DNA from: Prorocentrum cordatum
Lineage: Eukaryota; Sar; Dinophyceae; Prorocentrales; Prorocentraceae
Reading direction: 5' to 3'
Length of the DNA stretch: 64,000 bases
Assembly (NCBI GenBank): GCA_963575745.1
Contig: CAUYUJ010002692.1
Span: 518,392 to 582,391, forward strand
The notes under the pieces were generated by a model. The model was given only the letters and a program-made list of their open reading frames with translations, did not search any database and had not been told where the DNA came from. Made by a program: the position numbers and the translations under genes. Every line of letters starts with the position of its first letter. Within the stretch, counting starts at the first letter, position 1. Of the stretch, positions 45,001 through 51,235 are shown in pieces.

Positions 45001-47214
45001 CTCCAGGCCCATCGCCTGGCCCATCTCCTCTGTAGGGCCGAGGCGGTCCCGGTAGTCGATGAAGTCCCACTGGATGCGGGTGTCCCCGTCCCAGAAGGTA
45101 TAGGACCCGCGGCCTATCAGCCCGTCGGTGTCCCACGCAACCGGGCCAACCTCGGCCCCGCCCTCGGTGACGTATCCTGCGGCGCAGCTAAGCGCCTCAT
45201 GCAGGTCGGCTGCCTCGCTGCTGAGACCCCGATGGCCTCGGTCCACGGCTTCCTCGAGGGCTCGCTCCAGGGTGAGCCGCTCCCCGCGCAGGCGCGCCCC
45301 CAAGACGCGCCCGCGCACGTGGCTCTGCAAGTACTCGCTGGCCCCCTTCAGAGGCGCGAAGATGCCCTCGGATTCGAGCTCCTGCATGAGTTTGAGGCGA
45401 AGCTCCGGCCCATCACCCGCGGGCTGGGCGTCCCAAGTGGCCGCCGCGCGCGGGCGGTCGTGGTCTTCGAGCCATCCGAAGTCGGGGCCCTTAACCGCTT
45501 CCCGGAGGTCAGATTCCATCGCGGTAAGCTGGAGCGCGGTGTAGTCGTCCGGGGCCTGCCCCGGGCCCGGGTCGCCCGCTGCTCGCGAGCCGCTGCCACG
45601 GCCACGGCCCTTTTCCTTCTGGGAGTCAGGGGCAGCAGGTGGGGAGGTGTCCTCGCCAACCTTCTCGGCCTCGGCTGCCTTGGCTTGCGAGCGCAGCTGC
45701 GCAATCATCCCATCCACCTGCTTGGGATCGATCCGGGGCGTCCCAAGGAGCCCCCCGCGCCTCGTGAGCTGCATGACTACCGAGTAGTCCAATCCGCGCG
45801 TTGACTTGATGGGGTCATGGGAGTTAGGGCAATCGCAAGCCTTCCGCGAGCAGCCCATGTGCGTGGTGGCCCCCCAGCAGATAGGGACGTTGTCCTTATT
45901 GCGGGGCGCATGCGCCACGGATCGCGTACGCTCCGGGCGTGTTAGTTCCTTGCCCGCTGGGTACGCCCTCTTGGGGGCTGTCCCCGCTGGGGCCCCGGTG
46001 CCCGCCTTGGGCCCCGCCTTCGGCTGGGGCCCAGCCCCCGCCTTGGGCCTGTCATCCCCCTGCGCCGTGGGCCGGGGATCGCCCATTTCCTCGCTCCCTC
46101 CCGCTTTGGGCGGTCGCTTCGTGAGGTGGGCGTTCAGCTGCCCATTGAGGAGGCGCGTGAGTGCGGCCTTGCGCCGGGGCACGACCACCTGCTGGTAGTA
46201 GGCGTTCGGGTCCCCGAGGTCGAACGTTCGGGGCAAATCGTAGCCGTTCTCCGGCATGAGTAGGATGTACTTGATGTCCTCCCTCCTCGGGTTCTCGGTG
46301 TCGAGCTCTCGGCAGAGCCGACGCCTCAGCTCCCGTAACTCCTCGACCCAGGTGCTTCGGAGCTCTTCCCACAGATCCTTGACCCAATGGTCTGGGAACT
46401 CCGAGGGGTCCCTCTCGAAGGCCGCCTCCAAGAACCCTAACGACCGCCGACGCTCCGCCCCATGTGCGACCCCTACGATGGACTCGAACATCTGGATCTC
46501 GCACCGGGCCCTCTTGAACCAAGTCGCCATGTGGGTGGCGGGCCGCTGGCGGGGCTCCAGCTTGTCGTCCACAGGGAGCCGATAGCCATCGAAGTCCTCG
46601 TCACGCGCGGGGACGCAGTCGTCCACCGCCAGGTCGTGAGGGCCCGTCCCGAAGGCGAGCGCCGCGTAGCCGTGCGCCACACGGTTGGTAACCAGGCAGG
46701 GAAACCCGATCGTCTTGAGCGTGCTCTTGGAGTGCGCACACATGCGCTTGAGAGAGTCGAACAAGTCCTTCCCCGTGATCCCCTCGCAGGCCTCAACCAC
46801 GAAGGTGTTGCATCCCCGGGCTATGTAAAGATCAAGTTCCTCGTCCCGACCGATCCCTGCCCTGGTGCCCCGGGCCTTCTTGTCGCCCTCGGTGGCCCGC
46901 GCCTGCCGCTCGGCGGCGAGGACGTGGCGTTCGGTGAGGCGGTTCTGGCGATCCAGGCGCTCGATGATCTGGGCTTCGGCCTCGGCTGTAAGCCCGCCTA
47001 GGGCGCCCGCCGCCCCGGCGTCGTCTGGACCCCCAGCTCGCTCCCCACCCAGGCCGCCCCCGTGGGGCGTCTGGCCAGTGAGGTGGCCAAGGACCGAGGC
47101 CCCGTCGAGGAGCGGATTGGCCCCACGAGCGGCCCCCCCGCGTCCATCGCGCGCCAGCAGGTCCCGATCACCCAGCAAGCCCCGTCGTGGGCCCGTGGGT
47201 TGGATGGGGGGCAT
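36028..47214 (-). CDS. Ngaro polyprotein: RT, RNase H, two methyltransferase-like domains, tyrosine recombinase, RRM
   Basis: ATG at 47214, 3,728 codons, uninterrupted. Rough residue map: Gag-like helical region 50-400; CCCH finger 445-466 (C-x8-C-x6-C-x3-H); methyltransferase-like domain 1 at about 985-1190 with VYAGSGNW, GTPCGS and IESSCPSGRYP; RT with KRDVSRAF (1547), FGWTGAPGNYM (1592) and LMDDP (1633); RNase H with GGDAT (1827) and VTDNSN (1900); methyltransferase-like domain 2 at about 2025-2335 with LLDAPVN and ARARAVQVWG; tyrosine recombinase with LRASEY (2649), Lys (2700), HSLRIGG (2781-2787), GRWS and the likely nucleophile Tyr in HGYLWE (2815); an RRM at 3348-3410; a Cys/His finger domain at 3448-3500; and an RS-like tail. 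R-K-H-R-W-Y is complete. The length and the C-terminal RNA-binding part are unusual for this class. Confidence 0.85.
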   Translation of the reverse strand: MPPIQPTGPRRGLLGDRDLLARDGRGGAARGANPLLDGASVLGHLTGQTPHGGGLGGERAGGPDDAGAAGALGGLTAEAEAQIIERLDRQNRLTERHVLAAERQARATEGDKKARGTRAGIGRDEELDLYIARGCNTFVVEACEGITGKDLFDSLKRMCAHSKSTLKTIGFPCLVTNRVAHGYAALAFGTGPHDLAVDDCVPARDEDFDGYRLPVDDKLEPRQRPATHMATWFKRARCEIQMFESIVGVAHGAERRRSLGFLEAAFERDPSEFPDHWVKDLWEELRSTWVEELRELRRRLCRELDTENPRREDIKYILLMPENGYDLPRTFDLGDPNAYYQQVVVPRRKAALTRLLNGQLNAHLTKRPPKAGGSEEMGDPRPTAQGDDRPKAGAGPQPKAGPKAGTGAPAGTAPKRAYPAGKELTRPERTRSVAHAPRNKDNVPICWGATTHMGCSRKACDCPNSHDPIKSTRGLDYSVVMQLTRRGGLLGTPRIDPKQVDGMIAQLRSQAKAAEAEKVGEDTSPPAAPDSQKEKGRGRGSGSRAAGDPGPGQAPDDYTALQLTAMESDLREAVKGPDFGWLEDHDRPRAAATWDAQPAGDGPELRLKLMQELESEGIFAPLKGASEYLQSHVRGRVLGARLRGERLTLERALEEAVDRGHRGLSSEAADLHEALSCAAGYVTEGGAEVGPVAWDTDGLIGRGSYTFWDGDTRIQWDFIDYRDRLGPTEEMGQAMGLEVGDTEERQCLLLHVAAGVLLLRAGEGTGEPSPDAVQQLAATYRHALWEEAHEALRALGDSPPWITALEADVRSYVHDAVHPHHDKDYRCLAACPVADLDAVTLQVHRVNGSGRLCVDHLMGTGVGAEDHVIPLLIWRGHMRALRPRSHAEAAALGQRWGHAGRLSREIVSVGWREMLDEGPDVEPTVPGKSAPCTHCKAAEGRAGRAVGRAPASFGEHPADVQARLLEANAMPIRHDPAFAYGLIAQEVYAGSGNWSAALRAEGIRVLEPIEYYDDPLRESGPRPDHDTLDPAVRARLQEAARTPMGPDVANVWCWGTPCGSYTDLGLMTQPGGAPQGTRTWEHPEGDGSKEFERVGNSHTQFTCDTCRILHDAGKEFLIESSCPSGRYPKIWDQAPMHELRRATGAMIVPIHMCAWGKAPSDAPESRYRKGSWWLVSPRLYLHALLLARRCPRDHHHVELKDHVPGSGIKRTKEAQVWAPRLCAAWAKVLKGAYHRWSVSQLRRQLAPIWEDGPGASPKIARAEAPGRLQGVDFTGIERLQASGDGSKCGRLSPAMHRALAGLPKPPLGKAQGEVSAGKTRPPCEDPARDIAEDLDGCSPAELATVYLTFCTEHPEYDPEAMRTLVGLGDQLLQRTGSLKEAAALLRRARHERLGNPLRGVLGDKVRRCLSREHFEYVRELAEGGASARRGAPRRRERAQPYPSVRAHIDEAYQKVWADVTWGIVLVASQAAEGFLTELVEAPLGRVPKQLPDRTLSSEGRMIHAMLSANAATHKRDHPPAVQPRHRQVARTAVWHRARHPGARLLCAKRDVSRAFKWLDIAPADVGDFGTSLPGAHAGIEGDVRVVYLAMVFGWTGAPGNYMMLALAARELHESYRPGEPHWHDTTHFHSEWLMDDPVVVEPDIGVRPWMACDALDASIREVFGSEAVNVSKRDAEGEPSTTQIIWGLSMDFERERVGLPEPKAMKMRFLLAEPELSFGCRMVRLRTARELSGLGQFCACAAPALSLELPAVHRMLSGDPGQAYVHPPGDPEMVEAAWDDWHQTLDWLRVCFEMPVEGNFETSFEGLLGLREALALPGALGKLRWLGGDATLDRIGALDWSSREYIVAEAAPYLETLRSAPGVTWQGEGEIIAVVELLCLIALAAEKGPDWFQLLLPYVTDNSNVSRWLRRRRARNAVARHLLRVLAMLELRYKFRVLDGLYLRTYHNELADFITRATVEEVRQRMAEAGWTELSPAAPWGELVEEAAQRELRMPGDDGPWRAAALQVKGAREALPRYAPLQVEGARLLEVGTAWPPFGEAWESLGGSALLAPWDVGDRWDPDDGDHPKDPTGAPRTRWLCVSLSEDPGGREATGLERLLITIRPLAVLLDAPVNYAAVRLGARLRRLGYVALSPETRLLCTHFGDVTARARAVQVWGCGERVRAPSPMPPLGQPCVEPRGLCQLWKEAGRPPLDELRLDLNNGTLLVDPRISTTGDRMMPWPRGTWQPAGGGRAQRVVIHDPRGPCHTARAKPDPLKGYANTLILEGSEGGWTVRALHPKEIWCAQGGTAELWDALGLGGMPIAERMRQAARALPRRTARWVLQWAERLLRQAVEAASAGEAPGARAGVGPDHDRLANDEMVKLWLKAWLQAPDRPSGPFEAALEAGKTTDDAARLADQLDPPATARSTAAGEDGAGGERVGAVTFAVPEGAGMPRPSAMDGVGGEARPPRKARRRARSAPAPALVKPAAWRYAGGGAPKGIQGELTDPRELDATATEAMLAKLAEGTRANYSAGWRNWVLWRRLRGRSPYLQGETRDARLTDEDDLIRYVVYLYKVMKRRATTIRQRLFAIRYAHTLAGFGDVTSDRRRLWTTIEGLRRWDGKAKRKLPATPRMLRWLREYLFAHGTATRREATILWAALMTGYFFMLRASEYLVQEDRSWSMGRVVRGQDVQGMRGGTPSARLSDCDEVVLTITSSKTDQFNAGCVRNHYRSGVELCVVDALADLQRELPDRFGRGTEAGLPLFRRPDGHPIMREEVQGLLQLAAAACGVDAGQMGSHSLRIGGATALYHACRDLEAVKRFGRWSTDAFHGYLWEDHRRQAPFARGMAEGHALLAPDARGDDGAAAGARPDQLAGSDPPQFGSDLRPSERPAWAPGRPPWARPSARAGSTTEGEGEEGLVRYEPGRGVNGRVGKQQAGPTGIQVRAGASRCGGIPVDLSPSTPLSLPLPIAPGTPTSSWSSHPQPSPTPERGTRAARAPQPRAPAAPPPRAPAAYIMGFLVGLVAPDQSKARGHDYSIMAVNPLGVVVSGAALSDELRSAAHNILYTVVNELDSEDLVEVVNHDHEAAPCIAAACLAAGASEDHGQLVIVDGKRGAWGVGAGPNIKVQRQAAKLALALAQFQGQPMPELRELCKHNRGLLDMMRTVDAEAVVELTDVDDASSRGEGRSTPAPVLEAGEDAVTAALARAAIQAAARRQSKGAPAERPRPARSPGQERLAEEVRKRERRPAPLRSPSRARRRDRERDAPRDRGRRGQEEEAVLKPKTGGAPPKADIVKREAVLKPKSGGAPPRSFEVKTEVEEAAAPGAGDGPPQRQPRSRSRRRRKEEQRQGAQQQPSDQHDEGESIIRIERVPHHVDAEVVRQVVVPFGVVKHIAFLYDHRHKREPCVLVEFQRRADAKRARECMRSNYRFYKTDPCTVVTEWASRPRGPDPGSDGEDGPTIQPPACPTCALKMRWSSFDPGDGWGCEMCPAGGANSGALRWHCKGCDVSYCEACRVAFGKPKTVVEKARRSGHTVREAPGPSAGHGERPSTGATGAGAEGDRPPGDLSWPKRERSPSRNRPKRERSPSRSLARDPAWARRGDTPPGRARRKTGKHAGQLCAPRGGWYEQEKKRRRAAAAEAAAGGGGIPAWRGKGAGEGGKVKGKHSGKAAKGSKSGGKGDKSGKGGHSKGDQGSRGRSERDWPSADGRASRGGDGGSPRDPSERGGDRSGDESRDRQGNTPSI

Positions 47215-48596
47215 GGCCCCGAAGAGCTCGCGTCGGGGTCCCTGCTTCGGGCTGGGATCCCGTCCCCGCGCCGAGCGACTCCGCGACCCCTCGCGTGAGA
47301 GGCTGCCCTGCAGGGGCTGTCGGCGGCCGCAGCACGCTCCCGCGCGCGCGCTTCCAGCTGCGCATCCTCCAAATCCGCGAGGGCGCGCTCCAGGTCGGAC
47401 CCCAGTGGGCCCGCCGCTGCCACCTGTGCGACCCTCCGCCGCAGCTGCCGTTCCGCCTGATCAAGCGGAACCCCGAGCAGGTCCGCGGCCATACCTAATG
47501 CACTGAGGGCCGCCGCTTGGCCCCCCCGTCCTTTGAGATCCTCGGCTCGCAAGGAATCCATGAACATTTCGAGTGGGTCGGGCTCCTCAGCATCCTCGCT
47601 CACGCCGGCGGCGGCCGCCGCCAAGCGCGACGGTGCCGCCACGGGGGCTGGACGGGGCAAGCCCTCCATCCCGGGCGCAGGCTGCGCCCCCTGCGCGCCG
47701 CCCCGCCGATGGTGGCCGAGTGTGCGCACCGGGTCGTGCTGCAGCTGCTGGCGCTCCGTGTTCGTCAGGTAGCGCCGCCTCCAGCCGCTCGCGCTTTCCA
47801 CGTCCACACCGCCCCACTGCTCCTGGCGTAACATCGCCAGCAGATCCTGCGGGATGTGGTGGGCGATGACACGCAACCCCACTTCCCGAGCCCCTTGGGG
47901 GACCTCGTACAGCAGCCGATTGATCCAATCTATCGGGTAGCGCCCGTCCTCCAGCGGAGGGGGGTGCCGTACGACTTCGCTGGCTGGGACCTCCACCCTG
48001 ACGCCCTCGAGGCTAGTCCCGATGATAAGTCGGGCGTCCCCGCCAGTGCCCCGTATGTCGAGCCCCTCGCATTCTCCCAATAGAATAAACCAAGGACTCG
48101 CCGGGGGCGCGCCGTACGCCTCCTCGGCTCCCCGAGGGTCGCCCGGAAGTATCGGGCAGACCTTCACGAGTAGGGGCTCCTGAAGCCACCCGTGATGGGC
48201 GATCCGATCGCCCGGGGCTCCGCGGTCGGCAGACCGTGAGCGTCCGCTGGCCCTTGCTTCCGCGGAGCGTGTGCGACGCGGCTGCGGCCCAGAGGCTAGG
48301 GCCTGCGCCCCCGTGGGCTCCACATCGACAGATGGGGCCACGGCGGGCGGTGGCGGTGCAGCGGGGGGAGGTAGAGGCGGGGGGTAGACCGGCCCGGGCG
48401 CTATGCCAACCCCATCGGCAGCGTGCGCGGTCCAATCGCGCGCCCTGGCGGGGCTTGGAGCCCGCGCCCGCATGCGGCGGCGCAGGCCCCCGAGAATCCC
48501 AGGTTGGACCGTCGCTTCGACGCGCACGGTGTGACCCTCGTCCCGTCGGAGATGTTCCCCGCACATCGGGGCCCCCCCGCAGCTACCCTTCGCCAT
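46998..48596 (-). CDS. Ngaro ORF2, hypothetical (Gag-like position)
   Basis: ATG at 48596, 532 codons, intact, 21 nt after the stop of ORF1. The N-terminal third is Arg/Pro-rich. A central segment looks folded (WFILLGECEGLDIRGTGG, YPIDWINRLLYEVPQGARE, IPQDLLAMLRQEQWGG). The remainder is Ala/Arg-rich helix (DLERALADLEDAQLEARARER). No family recognised. Its last 217 nt overlap the polyprotein ORF, which lies in the -1 frame. Position suggests a structural or Gag-like protein. Confidence 0.65.
   Translation of the reverse strand: MAKGSCGGAPMCGEHLRRDEGHTVRVEATVQPGILGGLRRRMRARAPSPARARDWTAHAADGVGIAPGPVYPPPLPPPAAPPPPAVAPSVDVEPTGAQALASGPQPRRTRSAEARASGRSRSADRGAPGDRIAHHGWLQEPLLVKVCPILPGDPRGAEEAYGAPPASPWFILLGECEGLDIRGTGGDARLIIGTSLEGVRVEVPASEVVRHPPPLEDGRYPIDWINRLLYEVPQGAREVGLRVIAHHIPQDLLAMLRQEQWGGVDVESASGWRRRYLTNTERQQLQHDPVRTLGHHRRGGAQGAQPAPGMEGLPRPAPVAAPSRLAAAAAGVSEDAEEPDPLEMFMDSLRAEDLKGRGGQAAALSALGMAADLLGVPLDQAERQLRRRVAQVAAAGPLGSDLERALADLEDAQLEARARERAAAADSPCRAASHARGRGVARRGDGIPARSRDPDASSSGPCPPSNPRAHDGACWVIGTCWRAMDAGGPLVGPIRSSTGPRSLATSLARRPTGAAWVGSELGVQTTPGRRAP
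47133..47139 (-). promoter_or_regulatory. Candidate -1 frameshift heptamer (G GGG GGG)
   Basis: In the ORF2/polyprotein overlap the minus strand has seven consecutive G whose phase in ORF2 is X XXY YYZ (codons GGG GGG preceded by a third-position G). A -1 slip here moves from ORF2 into the polyprotein frame. A G-only heptamer is not a classical strong site, and the polyprotein also has its own ATG at 47214, so this is a hypothesis. Confidence 0.3.
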
Positions 48597-48617
48597 GCGG
48601 AGACAAGTGGGGAGGCT

Positions 48618-50333
48618 TTACTTGCGGCCGATCAGGGTAGACCGATACTTCTGCGCATGGTGAGCGCAGAGGTGCACCTGTGCATTGAGGCAATGCCCCG
48701 GCCGGGGGACGTCCGACACCTCCGCGTCCTCCTGTAGCAGACCAGTAGCCTCCTGCATCCCTCGGTCGCCGCACCCCTCCGGCTGGAGGGGGCGTGCGCC
48801 ACCCGCGAGCTGCACCCCAACTTGTGCGGCTTGGCAGGGGCGCTCCTCCGCCTCCACCTCGCTCTCCGAATCGATGTCCAGGCGGCGATAGCCCGTGGCG
48901 TCGGTGATGTAGCGGGGCTCCGGCCGGCCCCGGCACAGCCATCCGAGAACCGACCAGGGTGAGCAAAGCAGCCACTTGACGACCCCGAATACCTTCCGGA
49001 GTCCCACGCCGACTGCCCGGCAGGCCGTGGCCTTTCCGTGCTCAGCCAAGTCCACGATCTGTGTGTGGTCAATGGCCGCGTACTGGTCGACATGCATGGG
49101 ATGCGCCACTGGACAGGAGGCGCACTCGACGGCACGACATAGATGCACATTCCCTGTCTCCTCGAGGTTCAGCCGCCACTTGCGACTGGTGCACCCCAGG
49201 ACCTGCCCGATCTTGATGTTGAGCCCGTGGCGGTCCAGTCGGTACCGGTCCGCGAAGTTGCAGCTGATGCGGGCCACCTGCCCGTGCTTGCGCAGAAGCA
49301 CGTGGTTGTACGCCCGATTGGTCCCTCGGCCGCGGACCCCCTTTGTGTAGAACTCCGTCTCCACCACGCCGCCCAAGCCCGGCCCGCGCCAGCGCACCAG
49401 CAAGGGAGTCGGAGGGGGTGGGGGAAGATGGGCGCCGGGCCCATCGCCTCCGCGTCGCTGGCAGCACCGGGTAATCTGGTACCACGCCCAGCGGAGTCCC
49501 CCGGCTGCCCACAGCATAGGCTGGGCTGCGGTGTTGACGATGAAGGCCAGGGCACCCAACACGAACGTGAAGATGCCTAGGGCAAAGCATAGGACCGCGG
49601 TCTCCCACCAGTACCCAAGCATCTTAACGCCCAGGCGGTCGACGGCGGATCCAATCCATCCGCCACTCGTGCGGATCGTGCCCGGGTGGTCGGGGGAGCT
49701 TACCCACGCTCCGTAGCCCACGAACTCGAAGACCCAGGCTGCGAAGCCCCAACCGGGACCCGGCCCCGCCTCCGGGGGCGGGGTAGGTGGCGGCGGCGGC
49801 GGTGGGGGTACGTTCCGGCCAGCCCACCAATGGGGCAGGTGCGGGACCCAACCACTCCACCCCCAATACCCGTCCAGCCCACGCGGCAGGTCAGGCTCAC
49901 CATCGCCCGTCCGGTTTCCCGGGGCGGACGGCTGCCCAGGCGCGCCCGTGGGCTCGTTGTTACCTCCGTATGCCGGCGTAGCTGGGCTGCCCGTGGGCTC
50001 GCCCTCGCCTACGCGCCCGATGCCCGCGGTCGTGGTCGTTGTAGTCGACCCTGACCGCGGCGGCGGTGGGACGCCCGGCGTCCCCGGGGGCTTGGCCTGC
50101 GGCCCTCGCCCCTTTCCCCCTGCAGGCGCGGGCTTGGCGGGCGGTCCTCGCCCCTTGCCTCGCCCCCCACCGCCTGCCGGCAGCGCTGTCGGCCCGGGCA
50201 GGGCTGGCGGCGTCGGCGCTGGGACCTCCTGTCCCCCGCGCCCGAATGGCAGCCAGCCAAGTGCCCCTTGGACCGTGAGAGCGCCGCCCGTAACCAAGAT
50301 CATCAGGTGCGCCCCCAGGAAGCCCACAGCCAT
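48618..50333 (-). CDS. Ngaro ORF1, predicted membrane protein
   Basis: ATG at 50333, 571 codons, intact, first ORF after A1. The N-terminus (AHLMILVTGGALTVQGALGW) resembles a signal anchor. A Pro/Gly/Thr-rich linker and a Pro run follow. Then comes a Trp/Gly-rich region and one long or two short transmembrane segments around residues 245-290 (AVLCFALGIFTFVLGALAFIV). The C-terminal half is basic with Cys clusters (CRAVECASCPVAH, and CLNAQVHLCAHHAQKY at the end). A further hydrophobic patch is VFGVVKWLLCSPWSVLGWL. Function unknown. An extra membrane ORF recalls envelope-like genes of other retroelements only by topology, not by sequence. Confidence 0.65.
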   Translation of the reverse strand: MAVGFLGAHLMILVTGGALTVQGALGWLPFGRGGQEVPAPTPPALPGPTALPAGGGGRGKGRGPPAKPAPAGGKGRGPQAKPPGTPGVPPPPRSGSTTTTTTAGIGRVGEGEPTGSPATPAYGGNNEPTGAPGQPSAPGNRTGDGEPDLPRGLDGYWGWSGWVPHLPHWWAGRNVPPPPPPPPTPPPEAGPGPGWGFAAWVFEFVGYGAWVSSPDHPGTIRTSGGWIGSAVDRLGVKMLGYWWETAVLCFALGIFTFVLGALAFIVNTAAQPMLWAAGGLRWAWYQITRCCQRRGGDGPGAHLPPPPPTPLLVRWRGPGLGGVVETEFYTKGVRGRGTNRAYNHVLLRKHGQVARISCNFADRYRLDRHGLNIKIGQVLGCTSRKWRLNLEETGNVHLCRAVECASCPVAHPMHVDQYAAIDHTQIVDLAEHGKATACRAVGVGLRKVFGVVKWLLCSPWSVLGWLCRGRPEPRYITDATGYRRLDIDSESEVEAEERPCQAAQVGVQLAGGARPLQPEGCGDRGMQEATGLLQEDAEVSDVPRPGHCLNAQVHLCAHHAQKYRSTLIGRK

Positions 50334-50406
50334 GGCACCACAGGCGCGCTACCTAGTCCGCGGACTAGCACGGCTGTGGTTATGGCCGCCCCGCGGCCCC
50401 CTGGAA

Positions 50407-50511
50407 CACCCGCGCGTCGGCCAGAGCCGAACGCTACGGACCCAAAATGGCTACCTGAGCCCACACCCCCTCCCACTTAACCTGCAGTCTACAACCAATC
50501 AGACTATACAA
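50407..50511 (-). repeat. Ngaro repeat A1 (outer end) with spliced-leader-like motif
   Basis: 105 bp, identical to A2. It starts the element on the minus strand with TTGTATAGTCTG and contains the 13-nt leader match (50454-50442) and the eroded second leader (50439-50424). It borders Copia coding sequence at 50512. Confidence 0.95.
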
Positions 50512-51208
50512 TCTCTTTTTCACGATGACTGAATACTGAAGCCGAGCTACTCTGCAACGGCATTCGAGGCACGCTTCGCCGCGACGCGGCGGCCGCCGGA
50601 CTCGAGGTCAGGCCTGCCACTTGCGTGCCCTCAGATTCATCATCGGATAACGGGCCCCTACCGGCTGAGCCGGGGGGAACCCCGTCACGTGCTATGGTGC
50701 CACCGCACCACGTCTGCCTCCACCAAATGTCCTCGTCGCCCGAAAGATATTCGTCGGAATCACCCTCCTCAGAGGATTCGGTAGCCGCAGCTGCGGCTTG
50801 GCCGCCCCGTGCCGGCCGCGACGCCGCCCTGCGCCCGCTGCCAGGAGTGTAGCACAGGCTGGCCGCCCTCAAACGACGAAGCCGCTCAGCGACCTGCGGT
50901 GCTGCTAGCCTTGCCTCGGGATACGCCGCAAGTGGCTGAGCCACTGCGGGTTCGGGCGGAGTCGGCGGATCATCCACGTCCGCCCCAAGATCACGCAGTA
51001 GGCCAAGGCAAGGACCAGGATCTTCTATACCGAAAAATCCTCTCTTTTCTGCCTTGTATTGTTCCACAGCCTGTCGGCGTTGGGCTTGATTCATGTTGAA
51101 CCATCGTCCAGGATGGATCTCAGGATCGGTGGATTCTGGTAGCTGTTTCAACCACTGGGCCCCGTATTTCGGGTCTGGGTCAGTGGCCCACACACGAGTT
51201 ATAGGCAC
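50512..51208 (-). CDS. Copia pol linker between integrase and RT
   Basis: A readable frame upstream of the nested insertion. It includes AQWLKQLPESTDPEIHPGRWFNMN, a Pro-rich part, and an acidic Ser/Glu/Asp segment (ESSEEGDSDEYLSGDED). In Copia polyproteins this corresponds to the variable stretch between integrase and RT. Its last codon before 50512 continues in phase at 34906 once the Ngaro element is removed, joining the RT finger region. Confidence 0.6.
50661..50673. repeat. Palindromic hairpin, 6-bp arms, CT-G-AG apex
   Basis: CCGGCT, G and AGCCGG, perfect. It lies in the Copia pol linker just outside the nested element. Confidence 0.65.
50926..50949. repeat. Palindromic hairpin, 11-bp arms, CT-G-AG apex
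   Basis: Arms AGTGGCT and AGCCACT around a single G, extended by CCGC and GCGG with one bulged A. The arm bases differ from the other hairpins but remain complementary. It encodes Ala-Gln-Pro in the minus-strand frame. Confidence 0.75.
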
Positions 51209-51235
51209 CTAGTCTGGATCAGAAGAAAGAACAAC

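Larger units (their letters stand above)
34907..50511 (-). mobile_element. Ngaro/DIRS-type tyrosine-recombinase retrotransposon nested in Copia
   Basis: On the minus strand the order is A1 (50511-50407), three ORFs, B1 (35469-35259), A2 (35258-35154), a 36-bp spacer, B2 (35117-34907). The A copies and B copies are each identical to one another, which is the split-direct-repeat layout known for Ngaro/PAT elements. The internal A2|B1 joint equals the joint formed if the two outer ends were circularised. The polyprotein has RT, RNase H and a tyrosine recombinase instead of a DDE integrase. No target duplication is present, and deleting exactly this interval keeps the Copia frame open. All three ORFs are intact, so this is a young, possibly active copy. 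Confidence 0.9.
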
